From Candidatus Adlerbacteria bacterium (GTDB lineage Bacteria > Patescibacteriota > Minisyncoccia > Phycocordibacterales > SBAW01), in contig CAIJFH010000015.1 in the NCBI GenBank assembly GCA_903819895.1, positions 1 to 50,372 on the forward strand: a stretch of 50,372 nt of DNA. Reading direction: 5' to 3'. The position numbers and the translations under genes are program-made. Positions within the stretch are counted from its first letter, which is position 1. Every line of letters begins with the position of its first letter. The notes below the pieces were generated by a model, which had not been told where the DNA came from, searched no databases, and saw nothing but the letters and a program-made list of their open reading frames with translations. This document shows, one piece after another, positions 1 to 7,633 of the stretch.

Positions 1-1782
1 GATTGTGGTGAGTGTTGAACCAATTGATGACGACGCGATATCAGTATGTGTGTTAACCGCCGACGCAATGCCACCTGTTGCTGAGTCGGTATGTCCGTTC
101 ACTACAGCGGCAATCGAGCTTGATGCGCTCGTGAGTGTGCTCGAAAGTGTGCTGATTTGTGAATCAGTGTGGCTATTAACACCCGATGCAATCCCGCCGG
201 TTGCACTGTCGGTACGTGCATTAACCAGAGCAACGACCGAGGATGATGCGGTCGCGACGGTTGAGTCGGTGTGACTATTTATACTTGAGGTGATGCCGCT
301 CGTGAGACCAGAGAAGACACTGTCTACATTTGTGGCGAGTTGTTGGCCAATCGATCCGGCGCTGGTGAGCGTGCTTGCGGTGATGTTCCACACGGCGAGC
401 GGTAGTGCTGCGATTGAGGTTGCAATCGACGTCAGCGATGACCCAAGTGACGACGATGCAGCGGTCACAACCGTATTCGTATTTGTATTAACTGCCGACG
501 CAATGCCACCTGTTGCCGAGTCGGTATGTCCGTTCACCACTGCGGCAATCGAGCTCGATGCCGTCGTGAGTGTGCCAGAGAGCGTGCTGATTTGCGAATC
601 GGTGTGGCCATTGACTGTTGATGCGATACTGCCCGTTGCACTATCCGTATGACCATTGACCACCGCTGCAACCGACGAGGTTGCTACGCCGAGTTGTGTG
701 TCGGTATGCCCGTTGATGAGGGTTGCAATTGACCCGGACATGCTCGAAAGGACGGTGTCAATATTAGTTGCAAGCAGTTTGCCAATCGATCCAGCGCTAG
801 TGAGTGCGCTGACGCTTACGTTCCATACTGCCAGCGGGACCGCCGTGATCATCGAGCCGATAGAGGTCGAAGCAAGGTCGGTGTGTCCGTTAACTACTGA
901 TGCAATAGACGACGATGCAGTGGTAAGCGTCCCAGAGAGTGTACTTACTTGTGAGTTAGTATTTCCATTGACGACTGCAGCAATTGAGCTTGATGCGGTG
1001 GAGAGTGTGCCAGAGAGAGTCGAGACCTGTGAGTTTGTGTTGCCATTGACCACTGCGGCAATCGAGCTCGATGCCGTTGTGAGTGTGCTCGAAAGTGTTG
1101 TCACTTGTGAATTGGTATTCCCATTGACCACCGCTGCAACCGACGAGGTTGCTACTGCCAACTGCGAGTTGGTATTGCCATTGATGTTGGTCACTGCGGT
1201 GGTGATCGCGCTGGTGACGCCAGAGATAGCTCCGTCGACATTGGTAGCAAGTCGTGCGCCAATCGACCCTGCTGTGGTAAGCGAGCTAGTGAGCGCGCCC
1301 CACACCGAGGTTGCTGCGGCAGTAGCAATGGTCGAGGGTGAGTAGTCCGTGAGTGTACGCGCATTGCTATTCCATACCGCGGTGGCGATGGTCGATGTGG
1401 CTGCGATTGTGGGGCCGACCACAAACGAGCGATCCTCTTTGACCAAGTCGCTGGTGCCCGCGCTCCCGCAGGTCATGGTAGCGGGCCACAAGCCCTCTGT
1501 TTCGTTGCTGGGTATGGCGTATTGGTAGTAGTGCCAACCGGTCGTGGCGTTGCTGGTCATGCTGCCTGCGGTCACCACCTGTGTCCCGCTCGGGTCAAAG
1601 ATGTTGACGGTGCATGCGCCGTTGCTCGCGTTGTAGGAGTCGTCGTAGACAAAGTCGCCAATGGTGATGGTGTCGCCCAGCGCGACGCGTTGGTAGTCCG
1701 CGTGCGCAGTCGCCGCATGCGCGCCCCACACGGCAATGCAGACAAACAAAAAAAGGGACAGCGTACGTCTGCTGCTAATCAT
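1..1782 (-). CDS. Large secreted repeat protein, C-terminus beyond the window edge
   Basis: The minus-strand frame is open from an ATG at 1782-1780 to position 1 (594 codons, no stop seen). Residues 1-27 form a signal peptide with SRRTLSL near the start, which resembles a twin-arginine motif, and a likely AxA cleavage site. A globular N-terminal part follows (to about residue 125). After that come low-complexity Thr/Ser/Ala/Asn repeats built from units such as VVNGHTDSATGGIAS and TNSQVSTLSGTLTTASSS. A larger module containing VW, TTAGSIG or TSAGSIG, and LATNVD recurs near residues 161, 320 and 462, so a super-repeat of about 150 residues exists. Such repeats suit an extended surface fibre or adhesin, as in phage tail-fibre-like proteins; that role is inference. 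The plus-strand frames over this region are antisense shadows. Confidence 0.85.
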   Translation of the reverse strand, partial: MISSRRTLSLFLFVCIAVWGAHAATAHADYQRVALGDTITIGDFVYDDSYNASNGACTVNIFDPSGTQVVTAGSMTSNATTGWHYYQYAIPSNETEGLWPATMTCGSAGTSDLVKEDRSFVVGPTIAATSTIATAVWNSNARTLTDYSPSTIATAAATSVWGALTSSLTTAGSIGARLATNVDGAISGVTSAITTAVTNINGNTNSQLAVATSSVAAVVNGNTNSQVTTLSSTLTTASSSIAAVVNGNTNSQVSTLSGTLSTASSSIAAVVNGNTNSQVSTLSGTLTTASSSIASVVNGHTDLASTSIGSMITAVPLAVWNVSVSALTSAGSIGKLLATNIDTVLSSMSGSIATLINGHTDTQLGVATSSVAAVVNGHTDSATGSIASTVNGHTDSQISTLSGTLTTASSSIAAVVNGHTDSATGGIASAVNTNTNTVVTAASSSLGSSLTSIATSIAALPLAVWNITASTLTSAGSIGQQLATNVDSVFSGLTSGITSSINSHTDSTVATASSSVVALVNARTDSATGGIASGVNSHTDSQISTLSSTLTSASSSIAAVVNGHTDSATGGIASAVNTHTDIASSSIGSTLTTI

Positions 1783-1896
1783 TATCCATCTATCATACCA
1801 AGCAAGTGCAATCTATACAGCACGGCTTATCCACTTTTTGGTGGTCGAGCGCGATATAGTGGGGTGCCCGAGCGTGCTACACTTTTTTATAAGCGC

Positions 1897-2586
1897 ATGA
1901 TGATACGATGGCTTGATAATCGACACTCTTTTCGGTATGTACCGCAGGCCGCTTTGCACAAAGGTGTCAGCGTCGTTTCGAGTGCGCGAAAAAAGAAATC
2001 TTCATCTCGAGTTGTGCGAGCAGCGTCGACATCGACAAAAAAACCAGAAGAGAAAAAAGGACACGTCCCGGTGCGTGACAAAAACAAACGCCTCTTTCTC
2101 AAAGTAATCGGCGGAGTAGGGGCAGCACTGCTGGCATCGTCGGTGTTCCCCAAGCGGGCCGAGGCCTTGGTGTTGGGGAGCACCCCTGGCACCAGTGTGG
2201 TCGGGCTCAAGAGTAGCTCCAATGCGCGCATCGACCCAGCAACCGATGGGAGCGTCCAGGCGCTGTTGCCGGGTCTTGGGGTCACCAAGGCAACCGTGTC
2301 TCTCTCGAGCCCGGGTGGCATTGTGCACACCACCACCTCGCTCAAGAGTATGCGTGTCTACAGCATCCGCTTTTCGGTTGCGACCAACACCACATCGGTC
2401 ACATTCCGTTTCGGTGACGCAGGAAGTGGGACCGACATCGAGACCTACCTCCTGCCCATGGCGGGTGGGTTGTATGGGTCGCGAAATCATCCAAACTTTG
2501 TGCAGGGGAGCGCGAGCACCAACCTGTACTGTATTGTGTCAGGAGGGTCGACCGTACAGGTCAATGTCGACTACACCGAAGTGTAA
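1897..2586 (+). CDS. Tat-signal-like exported protein of the fibre locus
   Basis: This 229-aa protein starts at ATG 1897. Its first 58 residues are basic and rich in Ser/Lys. They are followed by NKRLFLK, a KR variant of the twin-arginine consensus, then a hydrophobic stretch and an AEA cleavage-like site near residue 89. An alternative GTG at 2071, with an AAAGGA-like site upstream, would place the KRLFLK motif at the N-terminus as in a normal Tat signal, so the true start is uncertain. The remaining 140 residues look beta-rich with no recognised domain. The gene lies 12 bp upstream of the first large paralogue and heads the operon that ends with tatC and tatA, which fits a Tat substrate. 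Function unknown. Confidence 0.8.
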   Translation: MMIRWLDNRHSFRYVPQAALHKGVSVVSSARKKKSSSRVVRAASTSTKKPEEKKGHVPVRDKNKRLFLKVIGGVGAALLASSVFPKRAEALVLGSTPGTSVVGLKSSSNARIDPATDGSVQALLPGLGVTKATVSLSSPGGIVHTTTSLKSMRVYSIRFSVATNTTSVTFRFGDAGSGTDIETYLLPMAGGLYGSRNHPNFVQGSASTNLYCIVSGGSTVQVNVDYTEV

Positions 2587-2598
2587 CTATAATTACGT

Positions 2599-4773
2599 AT
2601 GGCAACCAGAGCATTAGTACAACGATTAGGAGCATTGACCAGCTACCGCTACGGCGTCGATAGCTACGACTCTACCAAACTGGGGTTGGGGCCGTTGATG
2701 ACACAAAACAATGGCGGTGCCGAAGCGTCCTACGCGGGGCCAGTGCCGATTGGTGTGGCGCACCCGGCTGAGCAGGCCGTGGCGATACCAGCCACGTATC
2801 CTTGGAGTATGCGCTGGCAGGCAAACGCAGCGGGCGATATCGACTGGGTGTTTCTTGCTGATAACGCTGCTGCTGCGGCAACGCGCCGAATTATGATGTA
2901 TACGTTTGATCGACGACTCGGCCTCTGGTCGTGGGTTGGGTTTGTGACGGTAACCTTTCCTACGGGTACCAACTACACTATCCGTGGTTTTGAGATGACC
3001 TACGATCTCTACACAACAGGCACGGTTACAGGTAGTTCGGGTTCTACTGCAATCACTGGCTCGGGCACGGCGTGGTCGACCTCGCGCATTCCAACTGGCT
3101 GCCGCATTGGGTTTGGCTCGACCGACCCCACACAAATTACGGTCTGGTATGGTATCGCGACTGTTGGATCCGATTCATCGATTACGCTTGCGACAAACCT
3201 TGCTAGTAATGTAAGTGGCGCGTATGTAATCGAGGATCTGCGTGCGGTCATGGCCACTACAAATGCAACCACTACCAACGGCGGGTTGTGTGTTGTGAAA
3301 GGACTCCGCAAAGAGTTGTTTACCAGTTTGGGTGGCGCGGTGCCGGCAGCAACGACTGTCGACAGTGCGCTTGGATGTTACTGGATTGCTGACGCATCGA
3401 CTGTCTTAAATATTGCAGCACTGGGGCTCGCGCTTGCTGCTAAGACCGGTTGGACAAATCAGACCGCCTATGTAATCGACGCAACATCGACCCCAACTAT
3501 TTTCGCATACAACATCCGTGGTGCACTAACCTTGTCAGGAGGTAAAGATACCACATCGTTGCTGTTTAGAACGGGCGCGACCACAGCTATTGCCGGTGGT
3601 ACGCCGTCACAGCTCAACAATTTTGAACTGGCAACCGCCAACCATGGCCCTGGTGCGGGCAAGTCCTGTCTCTATTTTACCACTCCAGCCCGTGTGTATC
3701 GGACAATAGAGGTAGGAGCGATCACCACGGGCTCAACCTTGTGGGTTGCTGATGCAATGGTCGAGACCCCTCCGGGCGGCCTCAACACCTATCCGGCTGG
3801 TGGCAACTTCCAGACCCTTGCGTACATAGCCAGTATCGATAAGTTTGTCATTACCCAAGCAACGGGTACCACTGCGTATCGCAACTACGTCACACAGTAT
3901 CGTACCGATTCTGCCCCCCTAGATCGCGCGTGGGGTACTGATATTCGCCAGACCGATATCACCACTACCGACTCAAGTGTTACGCCGGTTCCATCGCATT
4001 CGACACAGGTGCATACCGTATATTGTGACACGGGTATGTGCTACTTGGCGGGGACTGGTGGGACCGCAGCGACCAACCGTGTGTATGCAGTGCCGTTTGG
4101 TGCCGACTGGGAATACACTGGCGCGCCCAACAACACTAAGTCCTATTTGGTATTGCCCGCATGGACTATGAACGATGCAGTGCAGTTTACCAACGTGTTC
4201 GTAAACGATGTGCAGGTCTTGGGCGGCAAGACCGGCAACAACCTGGGGCTGGGCACCGAGCCCCTGCGCGTGAGCTACCGCACCAGCGGCATCTCGGACG
4301 ACTCTGGTGTGTGGACTCCGGTCGACTCAACCGGAGTGATCACCGACGTGGGGTCAACACAAATCCAGTTGCGTATCGAGTTTCGCACCATTGGGGTCAC
4401 GTGTATCCCCGCGCGCGTGTGTGCGGTCGGGGTCGTGTACAACGACATTACTACCGACACACACTATCAACCATCGGTTGCAAACTCCAACACCTTTAAC
4501 AAGCAATTTGCATGGCGATTTGCCACCGCGTTTGGTGGCACCGTGCCGACACTGCGTGTGCGATTGTACGACGCTGTCAGTGGCGGGTTGTTGGTTGATG
4601 ACAACACAGCGTCGCCCACGGGCACTTGGGATAAGTCGACCAATGGTGGCACAACCTGGGCGGGCGTATACGACACGAACGACAAAACAAACGAGACGAC
4701 CTACATCCGCTACACGCCCGCGGCGTTGGGGAACAACACCAAGGTGCGCGCATTGTTGACGCTTAACGTATAA
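2599..4773 (+). CDS. Large beta-rich structural paralogue 1 (fibre/virion-like)
   Basis: This 724-aa protein is the first of three paralogues (others at 5276 and 7634). Shared blocks include YRYGVDSYDSTKLGLGPLM near the start, TGSGTAWSTSRIP and GFGSTDPTQIT near residues 150-185, NHGPGAGK near 350, GADWEYTG near 500, and a C-terminal block with FAWRFATAFGG and TYIRYTPA. There is no signal peptide or membrane segment. The GTVTGS...TGSGTAW motif and Gly/Thr/Ser-rich beta character recall large phage virion or tail proteins, but that resemblance is from memory and inference. A TATAAT at 2588-2593 sits 5 bp before the ATG. Export route, if any, is unclear. Confidence 0.85.
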   Translation: MATRALVQRLGALTSYRYGVDSYDSTKLGLGPLMTQNNGGAEASYAGPVPIGVAHPAEQAVAIPATYPWSMRWQANAAGDIDWVFLADNAAAAATRRIMMYTFDRRLGLWSWVGFVTVTFPTGTNYTIRGFEMTYDLYTTGTVTGSSGSTAITGSGTAWSTSRIPTGCRIGFGSTDPTQITVWYGIATVGSDSSITLATNLASNVSGAYVIEDLRAVMATTNATTTNGGLCVVKGLRKELFTSLGGAVPAATTVDSALGCYWIADASTVLNIAALGLALAAKTGWTNQTAYVIDATSTPTIFAYNIRGALTLSGGKDTTSLLFRTGATTAIAGGTPSQLNNFELATANHGPGAGKSCLYFTTPARVYRTIEVGAITTGSTLWVADAMVETPPGGLNTYPAGGNFQTLAYIASIDKFVITQATGTTAYRNYVTQYRTDSAPLDRAWGTDIRQTDITTTDSSVTPVPSHSTQVHTVYCDTGMCYLAGTGGTAATNRVYAVPFGADWEYTGAPNNTKSYLVLPAWTMNDAVQFTNVFVNDVQVLGGKTGNNLGLGTEPLRVSYRTSGISDDSGVWTPVDSTGVITDVGSTQIQLRIEFRTIGVTCIPARVCAVGVVYNDITTDTHYQPSVANSNTFNKQFAWRFATAFGGTVPTLRVRLYDAVSGGLLVDDNTASPTGTWDKSTNGGTTWAGVYDTNDKTNETTYIRYTPAALGNNTKVRALLTLNV

Positions 4774-4777
4774 ACCT

Positions 4778-5269
4778 ATGATTGACCTCACCCAAGGAGA
4801 TACATTGTACGACCGCTCTGATTTAGTGATCGCGTCACCCACGGGCTCGTATGAGGATATTGATCTAATCTTGTGCGCAACCGTAGACAATCCAACGTTT
4901 CCCATCTGCATGTTCCAAGCGCAGTATGTGCGCTATGGCGGGCAGGTGTACGCGGTCAACACGCCACAAGAAAAAGCCGAAGTAATCGCTGCGATAGATG
5001 CTGACATCGCTGATGATGCGACAACGCCGGACACAACACCCGATGCGGTCGACTCAACTCCTGCACCGGTTGTCGACACTCCACCCGCAACAACAACGCC
5101 AGATACGAGTACCGCCTCGACAACGCCGCCGATACAACCCGACACTGGGTCGGCAACCTCTACCGACCCGTTGCCGGACATACTCAACACGGGTGTTTCC
5201 TCGACAACGCCACCAGTAGTCGTGCCGCCCGCCGCATCCTCGACCGATGCAACATCCACGCAGCAATAA
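4778..5269 (+). CDS. Small protein with Pro/Thr-rich tail, between paralogues 1 and 2
   Basis: This 163-aa protein starts 4 bp after paralogue 1 stops and ends 6 bp before paralogue 2 starts, so it is translated within the same unit. Residues 1-75 are compact and acidic (MIDLTQGDTLYDRSDLVIAS at the start). Residues 76-163 are a low-complexity Thr/Pro/Ser/Asp tail rich in TTP and STTPP units, as seen in surface-exposed linkers. No signal peptide or known domain is visible. Its position suggests a partner or chaperone-like accessory of the following large protein; this is inference only. Confidence 0.75.
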   Translation: MIDLTQGDTLYDRSDLVIASPTGSYEDIDLILCATVDNPTFPICMFQAQYVRYGGQVYAVNTPQEKAEVIAAIDADIADDATTPDTTPDAVDSTPAPVVDTPPATTTPDTSTASTTPPIQPDTGSATSTDPLPDILNTGVSSTTPPVVVPPAASSTDATSTQQ

Positions 5270-5275
5270 TTTTGT

Positions 5276-7459
5276 ATGGCAACCACTCGTGCAGTTATCC
5301 AACGTCTCGGCGCTCTCGCGACCTATCGCTATGGCGTCGACAGCTACGACTCCACCAAACTTGGGTTGGGGCCCTTGATGGTACAAAACAACGGCGGTGC
5401 CGAGGCGTCCTACGCGGGGCCGATGCCGATTGCGATCGTGCGCCCATCGGAGTCGCCCATTAGTACCTCAACCAGCTTTCCGTGGAGTATGCGCTGGCAG
5501 GCAACCGCAGCGGGCGATATCGACTGGGTGTGTATGATTGACAGTTCCGCTGCCGCCGCGACGCGCAAGTTGAGCATGTATACGTTTGATCGTCGCGCGT
5601 CGGCTTGGACGTGGGTTGGATACACAACCATTACCAACCCCTCCTCGGGTAACATGACCGTGCGCGGGTTCTCCATGACCTACGATCTCTACACGACAGG
5701 TACGGTCACGGGCAGTAGTGGTAATGCAGGTATCACGGGCTCGGGCACGGCGTGGTCGGCTTCGCGTATCCCAGCGGGTTGCCGCATTGGGTTTGGCTCG
5801 ACCGACCCGACGCAGATCACCACGTGGTACGTGATCTCATCCATCGGCTCTGATACGGCGATTACACTCACAGCGACCTTGAGCGGCAATGTAAGCGGCG
5901 CGTATGTGATCGAGGATCTGCGCGCAGTGTTGGCGATGACCTCGGGTGCGGGTACCAGTGGTTTATTTGTCGTCAAAGGTCTATACAAAGATTTTTTTAC
6001 CACCAATGGCGCCAACTCAATAGCGGCAGCAACGAATGCCGACAACATCCGCGCCTGTTACTGGCTTGCTGATGCCGCTACCGACACCAACAACACGCCA
6101 ATTGGGCTTGCGGTTGCAGCCAAGACCAGTTGGACAAATCAGCTGGTATATATCGTTGACGGTACCTCGACACCATCACTCTATGTGTACAATCTGCGTG
6201 CGGCACTTACGCTCGCAAGCGGTAAGGACACCACTTCCTTGGTAGTAAAGACAGGTACTATCCCAACTGCGCTTGCGGGTACGCCGTCCCAGCTGAACAA
6301 CCTTGAGCTCGCCACTACCAACCATGGTCCTGGTATCGGCAAGCCGTGTCTCTACTTCACCACCACGACTCGCATGTATCGCTCCTACGACGTGAGCACG
6401 ATTACAACCGGCTCTACCACCTGGCTTGCGGATGCTATGATCGAAACCCCGCCAGGAGGTATCAACACCTACCCCACGGCCGGCAACTTTCAAACCCTTG
6501 CGTATGCAGCCAGTATCGATAAATTTGTTATCACTCAGACGACCAGCAGTACTGGGTATCGCAACTATGTCACGCAGTATCGCACCGACTCTGGGCCGAT
6601 GGACCGCGTGTGGGGTGTTGACGCACGACAAACGGATGTGGCTGCGGCAGATGGGACCACCACTCCCATCCCAACCGACTCCGGTCAGACGATGAGTGTC
6701 TATTGTGATACGGGTATGTGCTATCTCGCGGGTGTTGCCGCCACTGCGGCGACCAACCGTGTGTACGCAGCGCCGTTTGGTGCCGACTGGGAGTATACGG
6801 GTGTGCCAAACAATACCAAAAGTTGTTTGGTGCTCCCCGCGATTAGTACTGCCGACGCGGTGCAGTATACCAATATCATCCTCAATGATGTGCAGGTGGT
6901 TGGGGGGAACACGGGCTACAATTTGGGGCTCAGCACCGAGCCCTTGCGTGTGTGGTATCGCACCGCGGGCATCCTCGACGACTCCGGTGCGTGGACCCTT
7001 GCCGACTCTACCGGCGTGCTCACCAAAGCGGCGGGGACAAAGATCCAATTGCGCATCGAGTTTCGCACTATTGGGGTCGCCTGTTTGCCCGCGCGTGTCT
7101 GCGCGGCGGGTGTTGCATATACCGACATCGGGGTTGATGTGCACTTTCAGCCATCGGTGGGGAAGTCGAGTGCTGCTAGTACACAGTTTGCCTGGCGGTT
7201 TGCGACCGCGTTTGGGGGCGCGGTGCCCGCACTGCGCCTGCGCTTGTATGATAGTGTAACTAATACGTTGTTGGTCGATGACAACACCACCGCGCCCGTT
7301 GGATTATTTGAAAGCACGACAAATGGTGGCACGTCCTGGAGCACCTACAACCAAGCAAACAATATCAGTGACAAAGGCAACGAGACGACCTACATCCGCT
7401 ACACGCCCGCGTCGCTTGGGAGTGGTATCAAAGTCCGCGCATTACTCACGCTGCAATAA
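5276..7459 (+). CDS. Large beta-rich structural paralogue 2
   Basis: This 727-aa paralogue is collinear with the products at 2599 and 7634 over its full length. Its first 130 bp are almost identical to those of paralogue 3 and clearly different from paralogue 1. The region around residues 540-580 is the most divergent of the three (it has RTAGILDDSG where the others have RTSGISDDSG). That pattern suggests segmental gene conversion. No signal peptide, membrane segment or catalytic motif is visible. It sits 6 bp after the Pro/Thr-tailed gene. It is probably a structural subunit, with variation among copies possibly giving different binding specificities; that is inference. Confidence 0.85.
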   Translation: MATTRAVIQRLGALATYRYGVDSYDSTKLGLGPLMVQNNGGAEASYAGPMPIAIVRPSESPISTSTSFPWSMRWQATAAGDIDWVCMIDSSAAAATRKLSMYTFDRRASAWTWVGYTTITNPSSGNMTVRGFSMTYDLYTTGTVTGSSGNAGITGSGTAWSASRIPAGCRIGFGSTDPTQITTWYVISSIGSDTAITLTATLSGNVSGAYVIEDLRAVLAMTSGAGTSGLFVVKGLYKDFFTTNGANSIAAATNADNIRACYWLADAATDTNNTPIGLAVAAKTSWTNQLVYIVDGTSTPSLYVYNLRAALTLASGKDTTSLVVKTGTIPTALAGTPSQLNNLELATTNHGPGIGKPCLYFTTTTRMYRSYDVSTITTGSTTWLADAMIETPPGGINTYPTAGNFQTLAYAASIDKFVITQTTSSTGYRNYVTQYRTDSGPMDRVWGVDARQTDVAAADGTTTPIPTDSGQTMSVYCDTGMCYLAGVAATAATNRVYAAPFGADWEYTGVPNNTKSCLVLPAISTADAVQYTNIILNDVQVVGGNTGYNLGLSTEPLRVWYRTAGILDDSGAWTLADSTGVLTKAAGTKIQLRIEFRTIGVACLPARVCAAGVAYTDIGVDVHFQPSVGKSSAASTQFAWRFATAFGGAVPALRLRLYDSVTNTLLVDDNTTAPVGLFESTTNGGTSWSTYNQANNISDKGNETTYIRYTPASLGSGIKVRALLTLQ

Positions 7460-7471
7460 TCTATCTCGCAT

Positions 7472-7630
7472 ATGCCCACCGACATTTGTTTTTGCCTAGG
7501 AGATAAACAGGGGTTCATCATCGAACTGGCAGCGGGCTCGCTTAACGCGCCGGTTGATATTCTTGCCGAGGCCAGTGGACGTGCCTTGGTCGAAGAGACG
7601 AGCGGCGGTATTATTTTTATTACCGATTAA
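7472..7630 (+). CDS. 52-aa small protein between paralogues 2 and 3
   Basis: This short reading frame runs from ATG 7472 to TAA 7628-7630. The product starts MPTDICFCLGDKQGFIIELA and ends with a hydrophobic/acidic GGIIFITD. It lies 12 bp after paralogue 2 and 3 bp before paralogue 3, the same slot that the 163-aa gene takes before paralogue 2. No signal peptide is seen. The conserved slot, not similarity, is the main support for coding. The function is unknown; it could be a truncated relative of the other small gene or an assembly factor. Confidence 0.6.
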   Translation: MPTDICFCLGDKQGFIIELAAGSLNAPVDILAEASGRALVEETSGGIIFITD

Positions 7631-7633
7631 TAT

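Noticed and set aside
5-1345. Three plus-strand open frames with Val/Ala/Asp/Thr-rich products
   Set aside because: They are antisense to the uninterrupted minus-strand repeat protein that has a signal peptide and ordered repeats.
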